Of a stretch of 64,000 bases of DNA, positions 25,435 through 34,722 are shown in pieces (position 1 is the stretch's first letter; the number at the start of each line of letters is the position of its first letter). This DNA is from Bacilli bacterium (lineage in GTDB: Bacteria > Bacillota_I > Bacilli_A > RFN20 > CAG-288): assembly GCA_022652945.1 (NCBI GenBank), contig JALCRV010000005.1, positions 19,512 to 83,511 of the forward strand, written 5' to 3'. Under the pieces are notes generated by a model. The model ran no database searches, was not told where the DNA came from, and saw only the letters and a program-made list of their open reading frames with translations. Position numbers and translations under genes: made by a program.

Positions 25435-26601
25435 TTAATATTTTTCTCCTTCTATATAAATAGAATAGGCACATTTTCTTAAGTGGGAAAGGAATTTTTT
25501 CAAGGAGGAGTACTTCAAAGCGAAGAATAAATCCTCTTCTTTAACTAACGTGAGATTGTTTTCTAAAGCCAAGGTTTCCTGATAAATCATCTTTTCTTTC
25601 GAGCTTAACAATAACTGCAACTGCCCTTTTTCTAATCTTTTAGCTAATAAGAAAGAAAGATAGGAAGCTTTAAAGCCTTCTCTCATCCTTTTATCAAATA
25701 TGGCGGCTAAGGAGGAAGGGGAAGAAGTATAAAAAGTCTTCATAAAAAAGATCGCTTCTCCACTTTGCACAAGCTTAAAAGGTTCCTCGCCTTCTTTAAG
25801 GCCTTTTTTATAAGCCTCTTTTTGAAAAGAAGAAGCTTCCCCAAGGGAAAATAACTCCAACAATTTCAGCAGCGGGAATAGATCATCTCCGTACTCCTGA
25901 TAAAGCTCTCCTCTAAGCCCCAGATTCACCCCGAGAGTCAAAGAAGAAGTCTTGTTCTCTTCAAAAACTTCTTTCCGGCCTTTAAAAGGCTCGCCCCAAT
26001 TATCTTCCTTTTCCTTAATATCTTTAACTTCCTCGCCGGCTTTACGGTTTTTCAAATAATCTTCAAAAGAAAGTTTGCTATCTCCTTGGCCTAAGCCTAC
26101 CCAGCGTACGTTATTCAAGGTAAGCCTTTGAGAGATATATCTTCTAAGTCCGGTCTGATCAGCTTTTTTTAACTCCTCAAGCCCGCTTAGACGATTCTTT
26201 TTTGTAGGAAAAAGCAAAGCGGAGGTCTTAAAAAGCCTTGGATCTTCCTTTTGTAAATCTTCTTCCGCTTGGCCTTTAGCTAAAAGGAAAGAAGCGGCGG
26301 TGATTTTGGGATTCTCCAGTTCTGTTTCTAACTTTTGAGCATGGGAGGTAAACTCTTTATCCAAGGGAAGCATAAAGACTAAAGAAGCGGATAAGATTTT
26401 CACTTCCAGCCACGGGAAAAGGTTTTCAAAGAAATATTTGGCGAGGTAAGGATAACAAGCAGAAAAAGCGTAGTCTGCGGAGGATAGACTAATTCTAAAG
26501 GCTTCTTCCCCGTTGATCTCAGCCACCTGGATAAATAGATGTCCTTCTTCTCCACCAGAAATGATTTCTTCTTTAAAGGGAATATTATAATTTTTAGTCA
26601 T
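25435..26601 (-). CDS. Unrecognised protein in the M16-like cluster
   Basis: A 388-residue lysine- and glutamate-rich cytosolic protein. Sequence similarity to a known family is not clear to me, but its size, position directly after two M16-like proteins (8-base overlap) and pattern of alternating strands and helices (for example TSSLTLGVNLGLRGELYQEYGDDLFPLLKLLELFS split over residues 220-255) suggest a third, strongly diverged M16 domain. No HxxEH zinc motif is present. It may be a structural partner of the other two. Confidence 0.6.
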   Translation of the reverse strand: MTKNYNIPFKEEIISGGEEGHLFIQVAEINGEEAFRISLSSADYAFSACYPYLAKYFFENLFPWLEVKILSASLVFMLPLDKEFTSHAQKLETELENPKITAASFLLAKGQAEEDLQKEDPRLFKTSALLFPTKKNRLSGLEELKKADQTGLRRYISQRLTLNNVRWVGLGQGDSKLSFEDYLKNRKAGEEVKDIKEKEDNWGEPFKGRKEVFEENKTSSLTLGVNLGLRGELYQEYGDDLFPLLKLLELFSLGEASSFQKEAYKKGLKEGEEPFKLVQSGEAIFFMKTFYTSSPSSLAAIFDKRMREGFKASYLSFLLAKRLEKGQLQLLLSSKEKMIYQETLALENNLTLVKEEDLFFALKYSSLKKFLSHLRKCAYSIYIEGEKY

Positions 26602-27829
26602 AAAGGTCTCCTTTAAGAAGCAGGCTTCCCATATAAGAAGGAGTATTTAAGGCTTTCTTAAATAAAGGATAATCGATTCCTTGAAGTCTCGTCTCCAGGA
26701 CGTCTCTTTGTAACTTCAGACCGCTTAAGCGGGAGAAAAGCAAGAAAGAAAAGACCTCATCAAGAGAGGAAGAGCCATTAAGGAGCTCTTTTTCTAACTC
26801 GCCTTTAGCAAAGCTGAACTCTTTTTCCATCTCCGTCTCTTTTACTTCCTTGACGATTTTCAAGGCTTCTTCTTTTTGATGTCCTTTTAAAGAAATAAAA
26901 AGAACATCGAAGCCCAAAAATAAATCGCTCTCACAATTGATTAATCCCATCCCCGAAGCCAAAAGCCTCTGATTAAGTGGCCCTTTAAAACTATATATGG
27001 TCCTTTTCAATAAAAGAGACAGCAGATAAGAAAGCTCCGAATCAGCTTTAAAGCTTTTATAGACCAGACCTAAATAATCGCCTTCAACCCCTTTACCAAC
27101 CGTCTCCAGATCTTTGATTGCCCCGATCTCTAAGTTAGGAAATGAGAACGGGAAAATCCTTTCTGAAGGCTTAAATAGACTCCGGTAATTTAAAACCGGG
27201 CGATAATATGTATTTCCGATATAAATGGAGATCTTCTCTTCTTCCATGATATTCTTTAAGGCCAGGTCAACATCGAGATAAGTAAGTGAAGCGATCTTCT
27301 CTTCCTCCCCGAAAAGGCTTTCTCCGTATCCGGTCTTTTCTAAGATATTTAAGCCGAGCAGTTTTTTCAGCTTGAAACAAGGATCTTCCGCTTCTTTCTT
27401 AAGAAGACGAAGCGCTTCTCTTTTCGCATTCTCAAAATCCTGTTCTTTCCGTGACCAGCCTTTTTTTAGAAGCTTCTTTAAATCGGAAGGAAAGGAAGTC
27501 TCGCTGGACTGAAAGCAAGGATTTCTTAAAGAGGAAGGATAGATTCCCTTAACTGTCCATAAGAAAGTATCTTTCTCTTGATTTAAGGAGAAAAAGATTT
27601 CCCTTCCGTCTTTTTTAGCTTTTAACTTAAAGGAGGAAGAAGGATCCATGGAAACGTAAGGATATTCTTTTAAAAGGATATTAAGAAGCGCTAAGGCTTC
27701 CTTTTTATTCTTTAAAGCCGGAAGCAAAAAGACGCTTCCCGCTTCATTAGCTCCAAAGCGAGGATCATCGTAGACGATAAAATTATCCTCGAGAGCCGAT
27801 TTATCATCTTTTCTTAAAGAGGTAGGCAT
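26594..27829 (-). CDS. M16-like protein (YmfF-type), no zinc motif
   Basis: A 411-residue protein resembling YmfF of Bacillus, an M16 (pitrilysin-like) family member usually lacking catalytic residues. C-terminal half has YLGLVYKSFKADSELSYLLSLL, and LNQRLLASGMGLINCES, which fit the second M16 domain. The HxxEH motif is absent. It overlaps the previous gene by one base and the following one by eight. In Bacillus, ymfF and ymfH lie beside spoIIIE/ftsK as here, supporting orthology; the cellular role is not established. Confidence 0.7.
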   Translation of the reverse strand: MPTSLRKDDKSALEDNFIVYDDPRFGANEAGSVFLLPALKNKKEALALLNILLKEYPYVSMDPSSSFKLKAKKDGREIFFSLNQEKDTFLWTVKGIYPSSLRNPCFQSSETSFPSDLKKLLKKGWSRKEQDFENAKREALRLLKKEAEDPCFKLKKLLGLNILEKTGYGESLFGEEEKIASLTYLDVDLALKNIMEEEKISIYIGNTYYRPVLNYRSLFKPSERIFPFSFPNLEIGAIKDLETVGKGVEGDYLGLVYKSFKADSELSYLLSLLLKRTIYSFKGPLNQRLLASGMGLINCESDLFLGFDVLFISLKGHQKEEALKIVKEVKETEMEKEFSFAKGELEKELLNGSSSLDEVFSFLLFSRLSGLKLQRDVLETRLQGIDYPLFKKALNTPSYMGSLLLKGDLYD

Positions 27830-29061
27830 TATTCTCCAATGATGAATAGACTCGGGAACAGAACGAATTCCGAAACAAACTTCAGGAACTTTCGCTTCGA
27901 GACACGGACACCAGTCTCCACCAAAGCCGGAGCAGCGAACGAATTAGCGAGGGCTTCAGTCAAAGCGAAATAATACCCGTCGAGGTCTTCTTTAAATACC
28001 TTCTTACGCGAGTTCAGGTATTCTTTACGGGCTTTACGATAATCGAAGAAGGAAATCATCTTCGGATTCTTAAATAACTTCAGAATCTCATCTTTCATTT
28101 CCGCAGGTTTAGCAGTCTCAAATTCCTGATAGAGATAAGCATCCTCTCCACCTTGCTTAATAATCCCGAATCCCGGCTTACCTAAAGCTAAGACGGGCTG
28201 AGCGTTCTTATTATTGGCAGAGAACAAAACGGGGATAAGCATCTCATAATAGCTGAAGACATTCTCTCCAAACTCATCGAAAAGCGTCTTGCGCGGAGGG
28301 AACTTAACAGCCAGCACCAGCTTGCCTTTCTCCCCTTTTTGCTCAAGAACAGGCAGATTCTGATAGTCTTCCTTAAAAGCCTTGACCTCGACTTCTTTAT
28401 CGTTATCTCTTTTAGGGAAAACATGAGCCCGGGCGATCTTTTCGACCTCTTCCGGCTTCACATTCCCGACCACAAACAAAGTCAGATCCGGTTCATCGTA
28501 GAACTCGTTAAAGAACTTCTTCAAAGCGACCAGATGGACGCCTTTAAGATCATCTTCGTCCCCGTAAGGATTTTGCCCCATCGGCGAAGCGGAATAGAGA
28601 AGCGGACGGACTTTATCTTCCGCCTTAACGCTTTCTTTCTTGATTCTTTCTAAATACTTCCCTTTCAGTTTTTCCGTCTGATCGTTATCGCAATCTAAGC
28701 TATCGAAAATCGAAAGGAAATCATCTAAAGAGGAGAGCACTTCTTCTTCCTTGCACTTATATTCATATGAGGTATAAGACTCCTCGAGACGATAAGAGAT
28801 CTTTCCATTTCCTTTTTTTAAAAGCTCCGCACCTTTTTTACCCGGATAAGCTAAAAGAGCCTCCGCTAAAAGGCCGGGAGTGCCCGGAAGAATCTTCTGA
28901 TTTCCGATTGTGAACTCTCTAGCGTACCCGCCAACCGAGCAATAAAGCCCGATGATTGCTTCTTTAGCAAAAGCCAAAGGGGCGCAAACGACTTTCAGCC
29001 CGGATTCCAAGACGGCCTGGTAAAGAACTTTATCGACTTTGTCGTAGGTCACTTTTTGCAT
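27829..29061 (-). CDS. M16-like protein (YmfH-type) with lost HxxEH motif
   Basis: A 410-residue M16-family protein. The start matches YmfH (VLYQAVLESGLKVVCAPLAFAKEAIIGLYCSVGGYAREF over two stretches), and the C-domain has FVVGNVKPEEVEKIARAHVF. Where YmfH has the zinc-binding GIAHFLEHK, this protein has PGTPGLLAEALLAY, so the histidines and catalytic glutamate are gone and it cannot be a standard metallopeptidase. It lies 24 bases after ftsK with a normal ribosome site. It may be a pseudo-enzyme working with the next two proteins. Confidence 0.75.
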   Translation of the reverse strand: MQKVTYDKVDKVLYQAVLESGLKVVCAPLAFAKEAIIGLYCSVGGYAREFTIGNQKILPGTPGLLAEALLAYPGKKGAELLKKGNGKISYRLEESYTSYEYKCKEEEVLSSLDDFLSIFDSLDCDNDQTEKLKGKYLERIKKESVKAEDKVRPLLYSASPMGQNPYGDEDDLKGVHLVALKKFFNEFYDEPDLTLFVVGNVKPEEVEKIARAHVFPKRDNDKEVEVKAFKEDYQNLPVLEQKGEKGKLVLAVKFPPRKTLFDEFGENVFSYYEMLIPVLFSANNKNAQPVLALGKPGFGIIKQGGEDAYLYQEFETAKPAEMKDEILKLFKNPKMISFFDYRKARKEYLNSRKKVFKEDLDGYYFALTEALANSFAAPALVETGVRVSKRKFLKFVSEFVLFPSLFIIGE

Positions 29062-29085
29062 ATTCTTTCTCTCCTTTTTTATCGA

Positions 29086-31884
29086 TTATTCTCCGGTATT
29101 GATCCCGGTGCCATCGTCCGCTTCCTTCACGACTTCCCTCCGATTGCCGTTAACGGTCCTGATCACCCCTTCTTCCTCCAAAGCATCGAGGATAGAAGCG
29201 GCACGGCCGTAACCTAAAGAGAAACGACGTTGGATCGAAGAAGTGGAAGCGATGTTATTGGCGATGACAAACGCCTTGACTTCCGCATACTTATCATCAT
29301 CAAAACCTGAAGAGCGATGCTCATCATCACCTTCCATCCCTTCTCCTTCCCCACCCTGATTCTCATCAGGATTGAAATTAAGGAAGGCCTGATTATAAAC
29401 CGGCGCAGCCTGAGCTTTAAGATAATGGACCACCGCGGAGATTTCATCGTTAGAAACGAACGCGGACTGCAAACGGACGGTAGCTTTTAAGGAAGGAATA
29501 CGAGCTAAAAGGTCTCCTTTGCCGAGCAGAGCTTCCGCTCCGCCTTCATCGAGGATCGTTCTTGAGTCGATATTGGTCGGAAGATAAAGAGCGACACGGG
29601 CCGGAATATTGGCCTTGATTGTACCGGTGATGCACTTAACCGAAGGACGCTGGGTGGAAATAATTAGATAAATACCAGCCGCTCTGGCCTTTTGAGCCAA
29701 GCGCTGAGTTAAAGCATCCACATCCCTGGGAGCCTGGCCCATCATATCGGCGAATTCATCGATGACACAGACGATATTAGGCAGATTTTCCAAAGAGGTC
29801 TGAGTCTTCTTCAACTTGTTGTAATCGTGGATATTCGAGCATTCGTAGCGGGAAAGGATCGAGTAACGTCTCTCCATTTCGCTGACCAGCCTCTTCAACA
29901 TCGCCACCGCATAAGAAATATTCGTGATGATTGGGCAGTAAAGATGAGGCATCTCCGAATAACGGGTGAACTCGACCTGCTTAGGATCAACCAGAATCAG
30001 TTTCAATTCATCAGGATAATTTCTCATGATCAGAGTCATGATGATCGAATGGATAAAGACCGACTTACCTGAACCGGTGGTGCCAGCGATCAAAAGGTGA
30101 GGCAACTCATCCAACGAGACGCAGACGACCTCGGAAGAAATCGATTCCCCGAGAGGTACCAGCAACTTATCATCGCCTTTTTTCAAAACCGCACCGAAGC
30201 AATCAAAGAAAGAAACCATGGTCGGAGCCGCATTCCCGACTTCGACACCGGAAGTATCCTGACCTTTAACAACCGCTTCCAGACGGACCGACATATCGCC
30301 TTTCAAATCGATCTTCATTTCGGATTCGACATCCGGAGAGGAAATCTGGCTGACTCTTACACCCGGCTCACGCTTAATATTGAATCTGGTGACGGAAGGG
30401 CCGATGGTATAAGACTCCACCTCAGCTCCGATTCCCAGCTTTTGATAGACACCGTTAATCACCGGGATCTTTTCATCAGCAGCTCGTTTATTCTGTTCAA
30501 ACTTTCCGAAATCCTGCCTTTGGGTCAGCAAGGTAATAGAAGGCATCGGATAACGGAAGATCTTTTCTTCAGGTTGTTTGACCTGAGGCTTTTCCTCAGG
30601 TGCATCAAGGACGATCGATTTAGCCGGTTTCTCAATTGTCGGCTTCACCGGAGCGGAAGGAGCAGGGGCTTGTTCTACAGCTGGCTTCTCTTCAGGAGGT
30701 AAAACAGGTTTAGCAGGTGAGACGATAAAAGTCCTCTGCTGAATTTGACTAGCGGGTTCTTCTTCCTTAACCGGCTCTTTAGGAGCAACAGACTGTGCAG
30801 GGGCTTCTTCCTTAAGAGGAGAAGGAGAAACAAAAGAGTTGCTCGTAAAAGGTGAGGCGGAAGAAAGGGCCTTATCTTCGGGCGCATCTTCATCCTGATA
30901 AGCGGATTTCTTAATTAACTCAGTATCATCTTCCCCTTTTAATTCCGCGGAGAAAGAAGCTGAGGCGAAAGGCGAGGCGGATTTAACATAAGGAGCCGGA
31001 GCGGGCTTTTCAGCTGAATCAAGAGGCTTAGCAGGCTCTTCTTTCCTGGCAAAACCGAATAAGGTCGGAGTCTTTTCGGCAGGTTTGTTGACTTCCGCCG
31101 GCTTTACAGGTTGCTGGATATTGTTGTCTTTTTTCTCTTGAGTTCCCTGATACGCCACTTCCTTAAAGGGATTAGCCTTACCGGCATTCGGAGTCGGGGC
31201 GGGATTCATTGTTTTATCCGCGGCAGCTTTCTTTTTCTCTTCTTCTAAGGCCAAGGTCTTCTTAGCTTGTTTCTTGGCCGCAATTTCTGAAAGGTTCTCG
31301 TAGATAGTCATAAACGGGATCCTCAGAATCAAGATTGCGGCGGCTAAGAGGAATAGATAAGCGAAAATAATCGTTCCGATTTTTCCAAGTCCGGTCAGGA
31401 ACAAGGAAGCGAAGAAATAGCCGATGAAGCCTCCTCCCGCCTTGCCAGCGATCGTGATGGAACTGACTTTAAAAGCGGTCGGAGCAATCTGAGCGATAAG
31501 CGTGCTGAACTTATCCGCAAAACTCGGTAAGGAAAGTCCTTCGACATCTAAAGAAGAAGCCAAGGCCCCGAAAATGAAAAGCAAGACGTAACCTAAACCG
31601 GTGAAGTTAATTCTCATCCGTGGCCAGCGACCTTTGATGATCATGAAAAGGCCAAGGATAACCATAAGCACCAGGGCGATATAAGCAAAAAGGCCAAGGA
31701 CATAAATCAAAGAGTAAGCCAGAAAACCACCTAGCCATCCGTAAGCGGTAAAGCCAATAAGACCCAGACAGACAAAAATAAAGCCGATTACCGTATCGGT
31801 AAACCGACTTGAGAGATACCAACTAGTTTTATTCGAGTCCTTTAAAGGCGCAGACCCGGAATCAATGTTTTTATTTTCTTCCAT
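29086..31884 (-). CDS. ftsK: DNA translocase FtsK/SpoIIIE
   Basis: Septal DNA pump that clears chromosome ends during division, 932 residues. Four membrane helices at the N-terminus (about residues 30-190) are followed by a long Pro/Ala/Glu/Lys-rich linker (about 215-440), the alpha/beta motor and the gamma winged helix. Motor motifs: AGTTGSGKSVFIHS (Walker A), LKLILVDPKQVEF, VCVIDEFADMM (Walker B) and STQRPSV. The gamma domain has YAEVKAFVIANNIASTSSIQ and RFSLGYGRAASILDALEEEG, which reads polarity sequences on the chromosome. It is the first gene of a seven-gene operon to plsC. Confidence 0.96.
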   Translation of the reverse strand: MEENKNIDSGSAPLKDSNKTSWYLSSRFTDTVIGFIFVCLGLIGFTAYGWLGGFLAYSLIYVLGLFAYIALVLMVILGLFMIIKGRWPRMRINFTGLGYVLLFIFGALASSLDVEGLSLPSFADKFSTLIAQIAPTAFKVSSITIAGKAGGGFIGYFFASLFLTGLGKIGTIIFAYLFLLAAAILILRIPFMTIYENLSEIAAKKQAKKTLALEEEKKKAAADKTMNPAPTPNAGKANPFKEVAYQGTQEKKDNNIQQPVKPAEVNKPAEKTPTLFGFARKEEPAKPLDSAEKPAPAPYVKSASPFASASFSAELKGEDDTELIKKSAYQDEDAPEDKALSSASPFTSNSFVSPSPLKEEAPAQSVAPKEPVKEEEPASQIQQRTFIVSPAKPVLPPEEKPAVEQAPAPSAPVKPTIEKPAKSIVLDAPEEKPQVKQPEEKIFRYPMPSITLLTQRQDFGKFEQNKRAADEKIPVINGVYQKLGIGAEVESYTIGPSVTRFNIKREPGVRVSQISSPDVESEMKIDLKGDMSVRLEAVVKGQDTSGVEVGNAAPTMVSFFDCFGAVLKKGDDKLLVPLGESISSEVVCVSLDELPHLLIAGTTGSGKSVFIHSIIMTLIMRNYPDELKLILVDPKQVEFTRYSEMPHLYCPIITNISYAVAMLKRLVSEMERRYSILSRYECSNIHDYNKLKKTQTSLENLPNIVCVIDEFADMMGQAPRDVDALTQRLAQKARAAGIYLIISTQRPSVKCITGTIKANIPARVALYLPTNIDSRTILDEGGAEALLGKGDLLARIPSLKATVRLQSAFVSNDEISAVVHYLKAQAAPVYNQAFLNFNPDENQGGEGEGMEGDDEHRSSGFDDDKYAEVKAFVIANNIASTSSIQRRFSLGYGRAASILDALEEEGVIRTVNGNRREVVKEADDGTGINTGE

Positions 31885-31892
31885 GAAATCTA

Positions 31893-31924
31893 ATAAGGAG
31901 AGTTCTTCCTTATAGATAATTATA
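31893..31924 (-). promoter_or_regulatory. ftsK promoter -10 and 5' leader hairpin
   Basis: A TATAAT box lies at 31924-31919 on the minus strand. The predicted start of transcription (about 31912) coincides with an inverted repeat ATAAGGA / TCCTTAT (7-base loop) at 31913-31893, which would fold as a hairpin at the 5' end of the mRNA and contains AAGGA. The -35 is weak. Confidence 0.45.
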
Positions 31925-32106
31925 CTAAATATATTTAATGAATTTATAGAGAAAATCAGATTCTTCCGGAAATTTTTAAACTTATAACCCTAATGGAAGC
32001 GGAAAACCAAATTATTTTTTATATAAAAGGCCAAAATTGTATAATTAACCTAGTCCTAAATGTCAAAGAAGCTGTAGCATAATAAAAGGAACTCATCGGA
32101 GGAAAT

Positions 32107-32808
32107 ATGGTCATCATCAAAAAATACGGCGAAGGTACCCAGTCAAAAAGGCTGATAATCGCCCAGAAGGTGTATTTTATCCTCGCCCTCGGTCTAGCAA
32201 TCTCTTTAGCGATCGCGATTCCTTTTATGTTCCCTATTAAAAACAATAACTTCCTGCCCTCTTTAGAAGCCGTCCCTATCACCGGTGCTGTTCTTTTAGC
32301 TGCCGGTCTTTTCTTTTCCTTCTTCGGGCCTTATAAAGATTCCTTCCTCTATAACAAAATCGCTATGTGCATCCGTCACTTCACTTCCCTGGCTTTAAGC
32401 ATCATGCTGATCGTGGTCTTAAATCCCATCGGAGCGAAATTCTCCGCTTCTTATGCTCCGTTGATCGGGGGATTAGTTATCGTCATCATCTTCGCCTTTT
32501 CTTCTTTGTTCTTCGTCTTTATCGATATCTTTCTTCCTCTGCCCGCCCCTTTTATTAAAGGCGTAAAGATTTTCTCTTACGGACAAGCCGGAGCTTCCTT
32601 AATCAGCATCCTTTTAAGCCTCACCTGCTTTTTGAACTTGCTCGGTTCAGATGGAAGCGTTCCTTCCTACGTCTTAAGAGCTTGGCAAATCGGCATGCTG
32701 GTCTTTATCGCCTTAAGCTTCAATGAAGTCTTCGCTATTTTATTCGACTTTTTATATCCGGATGCCTTAGAGGATATCCGCAGTCAAATAACTTTCCGCT
32801 TTAATTAA
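32107..32808 (+). CDS. Multi-pass membrane protein of unknown function
   Basis: A 233-residue protein with about six hydrophobic segments and a short charged N-terminus (VIIKKYGEGTQSKRL) and C-terminus ending in the charged EDIRSQITFRFN. GGAGG lies 5 bases before the ATG. No motif recognised. It stands alone between the divergent ftsK operon and a terminator. Codon use is like the flanking genes. Confidence 0.7.
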   Translation: MVIIKKYGEGTQSKRLIIAQKVYFILALGLAISLAIAIPFMFPIKNNNFLPSLEAVPITGAVLLAAGLFFSFFGPYKDSFLYNKIAMCIRHFTSLALSIMLIVVLNPIGAKFSASYAPLIGGLVIVIIFAFSSLFFVFIDIFLPLPAPFIKGVKIFSYGQAGASLISILLSLTCFLNLLGSDGSVPSYVLRAWQIGMLVFIALSFNEVFAILFDFLYPDALEDIRSQITFRFN

Positions 32809-32904
32809 AAAGAAATCCTAATTAGAAGCACCTAAAACAACAGACTTTAAGGATTAATAATAAATATTCGTCTCGTGGTTTTTCATCTTAATACTGAGGA
32901 TAAC

Positions 32905-32944
32905 AAAAGGCTGCTACGGAATATAAGCGTAGCAGCCATTTTTA
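32905..32944. terminator. Bidirectional terminator between convergent genes
   Basis: A perfect 10-bp stem GGCTGCTACG/CGTAGCAGCC with a 9-base loop at 32909-32937. ATTTTT follows on the plus strand and CTTTTG on the minus strand, so it can serve both the membrane-protein gene and yhaM. Confidence 0.85.
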
Positions 32945-32962
32945 TAGATAAATTCAGCTTTT

Positions 32963-33895
32963 TTATTTAGTCTTTAAGAAAGCCTTGCCTTCTAAGAACG
33001 GAATGCGGGTGGAGAATTCCCCGACCTTCAGATCTTTTAAGGCATTATCAAGGATATTCATCTTCGAATCGAGATCATCGAGAACGTGAAGAACGTAAGC
33101 CTCAGGAGTCTGCGGAAGGACCGGGGAGCCAAAATCCGGCTGCCCGTGATGAGCAAGGATCATATGGGTGATAACGGTCAATTTATCTTTCGGGGTCTTC
33201 AGTCTTTCCCCGGTTTCCATCACCATCTCCGCCCCGATAGAAATATGTCCGAGCAAATTACCTTCTAAGGTGTAGTTGCTGGCGATAACTCCCGACATCT
33301 CCTTGATCTTCCCGACATCGTGAAGTAAGGCACCGGCCAAAAGATAGTCTTGATTAAGACTAGGATATCTAGAGCAGATCAATAAGGCATCTTTAGCGAT
33401 CGATAAGGAATGGTAGACGATCCCCGCCCGATAGGCGTGATGGACGCTGACGGCAGCCGGATAGGTCATGTAACGTTCCTGGTTTTCTTTGATGACCGTG
33501 GAGGCCAGAGTCTTTAGATCCTCATCTTGGATTTGTGAAAGAATCTCTTCGACTTCCTTATAAAGTTCCTCATCTCCGATCGGGCAGGATAGATAGAAAT
33601 CGTTGATATCATAGCTGCCTTTTTCCATCGGATAAACCGTTTCTATTTTCAACTGGGGGCTACCTTTATATTTAAAGATATTGCCTTCAACCCTGACCAC
33701 TTGGCCCGGGACGATAATATCCATATCGCCATCTTCAATCGACCACTTTTTGCCGCTGATACTGCCGGAAATATCGGTTAAAGTCAAGCTAAGATAAGCG
33801 GAACCATTCGAGGCTACGCCACGTTCGCAAGTCTTTACCAACAAGGGGCCATTAAAAGGGCCACCCTCTTCCAGCATGTCTTTTAAATAAGTCAT
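32963..33895 (-). CDS. yhaM: 3'-5' exoribonuclease YhaM family (OB-fold + HD domain)
   Basis: A 310-residue cytosolic nuclease. Residues about 10-95 form an OB-fold nucleic-acid domain (YLSLTLTDISGSISGKKW), and the HD phosphohydrolase domain follows with VHHAYRAGIVYHSLS, LLAGALLHDVGKIKEMSG and ILAHHGQPDFGSP, giving all metal ligands. Family length is 310-315. YhaM trims RNA 3' ends in Bacillus and related species. Its ATG overlaps the end of recX by 4 bases, so it is the last gene of the flippase-glycosyltransferase-recX-yhaM operon. Confidence 0.93.
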   Translation of the reverse strand: MTYLKDMLEEGGPFNGPLLVKTCERGVASNGSAYLSLTLTDISGSISGKKWSIEDGDMDIIVPGQVVRVEGNIFKYKGSPQLKIETVYPMEKGSYDINDFYLSCPIGDEELYKEVEEILSQIQDEDLKTLASTVIKENQERYMTYPAAVSVHHAYRAGIVYHSLSIAKDALLICSRYPSLNQDYLLAGALLHDVGKIKEMSGVIASNYTLEGNLLGHISIGAEMVMETGERLKTPKDKLTVITHMILAHHGQPDFGSPVLPQTPEAYVLHVLDDLDSKMNILDNALKDLKVGEFSTRIPFLEGKAFLKTK

Positions 33896-34722
33896 TTAAG
33901 ACCCTCCATCTCTTTAATAATATCATTATACGAATAACGATGGGCAGTAAGTTTCCTGATTAATCTTTCTTTGATTTCTTCCTCTTCCATTCCTCTGCCC
34001 TTCAAGGAAAGATACTCTAAACGAAGTTCTTCTTTTAATGAGGAAAGTTCTTTTTCCCTTAACTCTTGAGCTAAGTCAGGATCATCCTTCAGAATCTTTT
34101 TTAAAGCTTTCCGCGCTTCATCTTGACCCCAGCCGAGTTTAACTAGTTTATTAATCGCGTTATCTTCCAAAGCTAAAAGATTTCTTCCGTGCACCGTCTT
34201 TAAGGCATTTTCAGCTGCGGCGGAGATGTCTTCTTTTTCAAAAGAAGAGATAAGCAGAGGCCTGATTTCCTCTTCTTTAATACCTTCACCTTTCAAAGAA
34301 TAAATGACTTTTTCCTTGGAGCAGCCTTTATTTAAAGAGGCTTGAATAAAGCCGGTAATATAAGCTTTTTCGTCATAAATACCCTGATGTTCGGCTTTGA
34401 TGACCGCTTCCTGGGCTTGGACGTAAGAAGCTTTTTTGACTTTCATCAATTTCTCAACCAGTTTCTTACGGGAATAAAGCCTTCCGGAAGAAAGCAATAA
34501 GGCCAGATAAGAAAGGAGATTTATTTCATCCTTGCTCTCGCTTAAAGCCTTGATGGTCTTTAAGGACAGCTCCTTACCCGGATAAAGTTTCTCTCCGTCC
34601 AGATAAGTCTCATTAGTCATCTGAAAAGAAGTCCCGTCGGTGAAAAAGACGCTGACTTCCTCACGGTTAAATTCTAGCCGCAAAATCGTCTTGCTACCAG
34701 TATTTCCTACAGGCCTTGGCAT
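33892..34722 (-). CDS. recX: Regulatory protein RecX
   Basis: A modulator of RecA filaments built of three-helix repeats, about 276 residues. The repeats are visible in LLSYLALLLSSGRLYSRKKL, HQGIYDEKAYITGFIQASLNKG and IRPLLISSFEKED, and again in the second half. The frame is open to 34818, but that extension is antisense-like to the end of the glycosyltransferase gene; ATG at 34722 has GGAGG three bases upstream (tight), and the gene overlaps its neighbour by 29 bases. A start further downstream near the glycosyltransferase stop (for instance TTG near 34683) cannot be excluded. The family assignment is good, the start is not. Confidence 0.75.
   Translation of the reverse strand: MPRPVGNTGSKTILRLEFNREEVSVFFTDGTSFQMTNETYLDGEKLYPGKELSLKTIKALSESKDEINLLSYLALLLSSGRLYSRKKLVEKLMKVKKASYVQAQEAVIKAEHQGIYDEKAYITGFIQASLNKGCSKEKVIYSLKGEGIKEEEIRPLLISSFEKEDISAAAENALKTVHGRNLLALEDNAINKLVKLGWGQDEARKALKKILKDDPDLAQELREKELSSLKEELRLEYLSLKGRGMEEEEIKERLIRKLTAHRYSYNDIIKEMEGLK

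Noticed and set aside
30097..30702. 201-codon plus-strand frame inside ftsK
   Set aside because: Antisense to the motor domain of a certain gene; rich in Arg/His/Asp as expected for a shadow frame.
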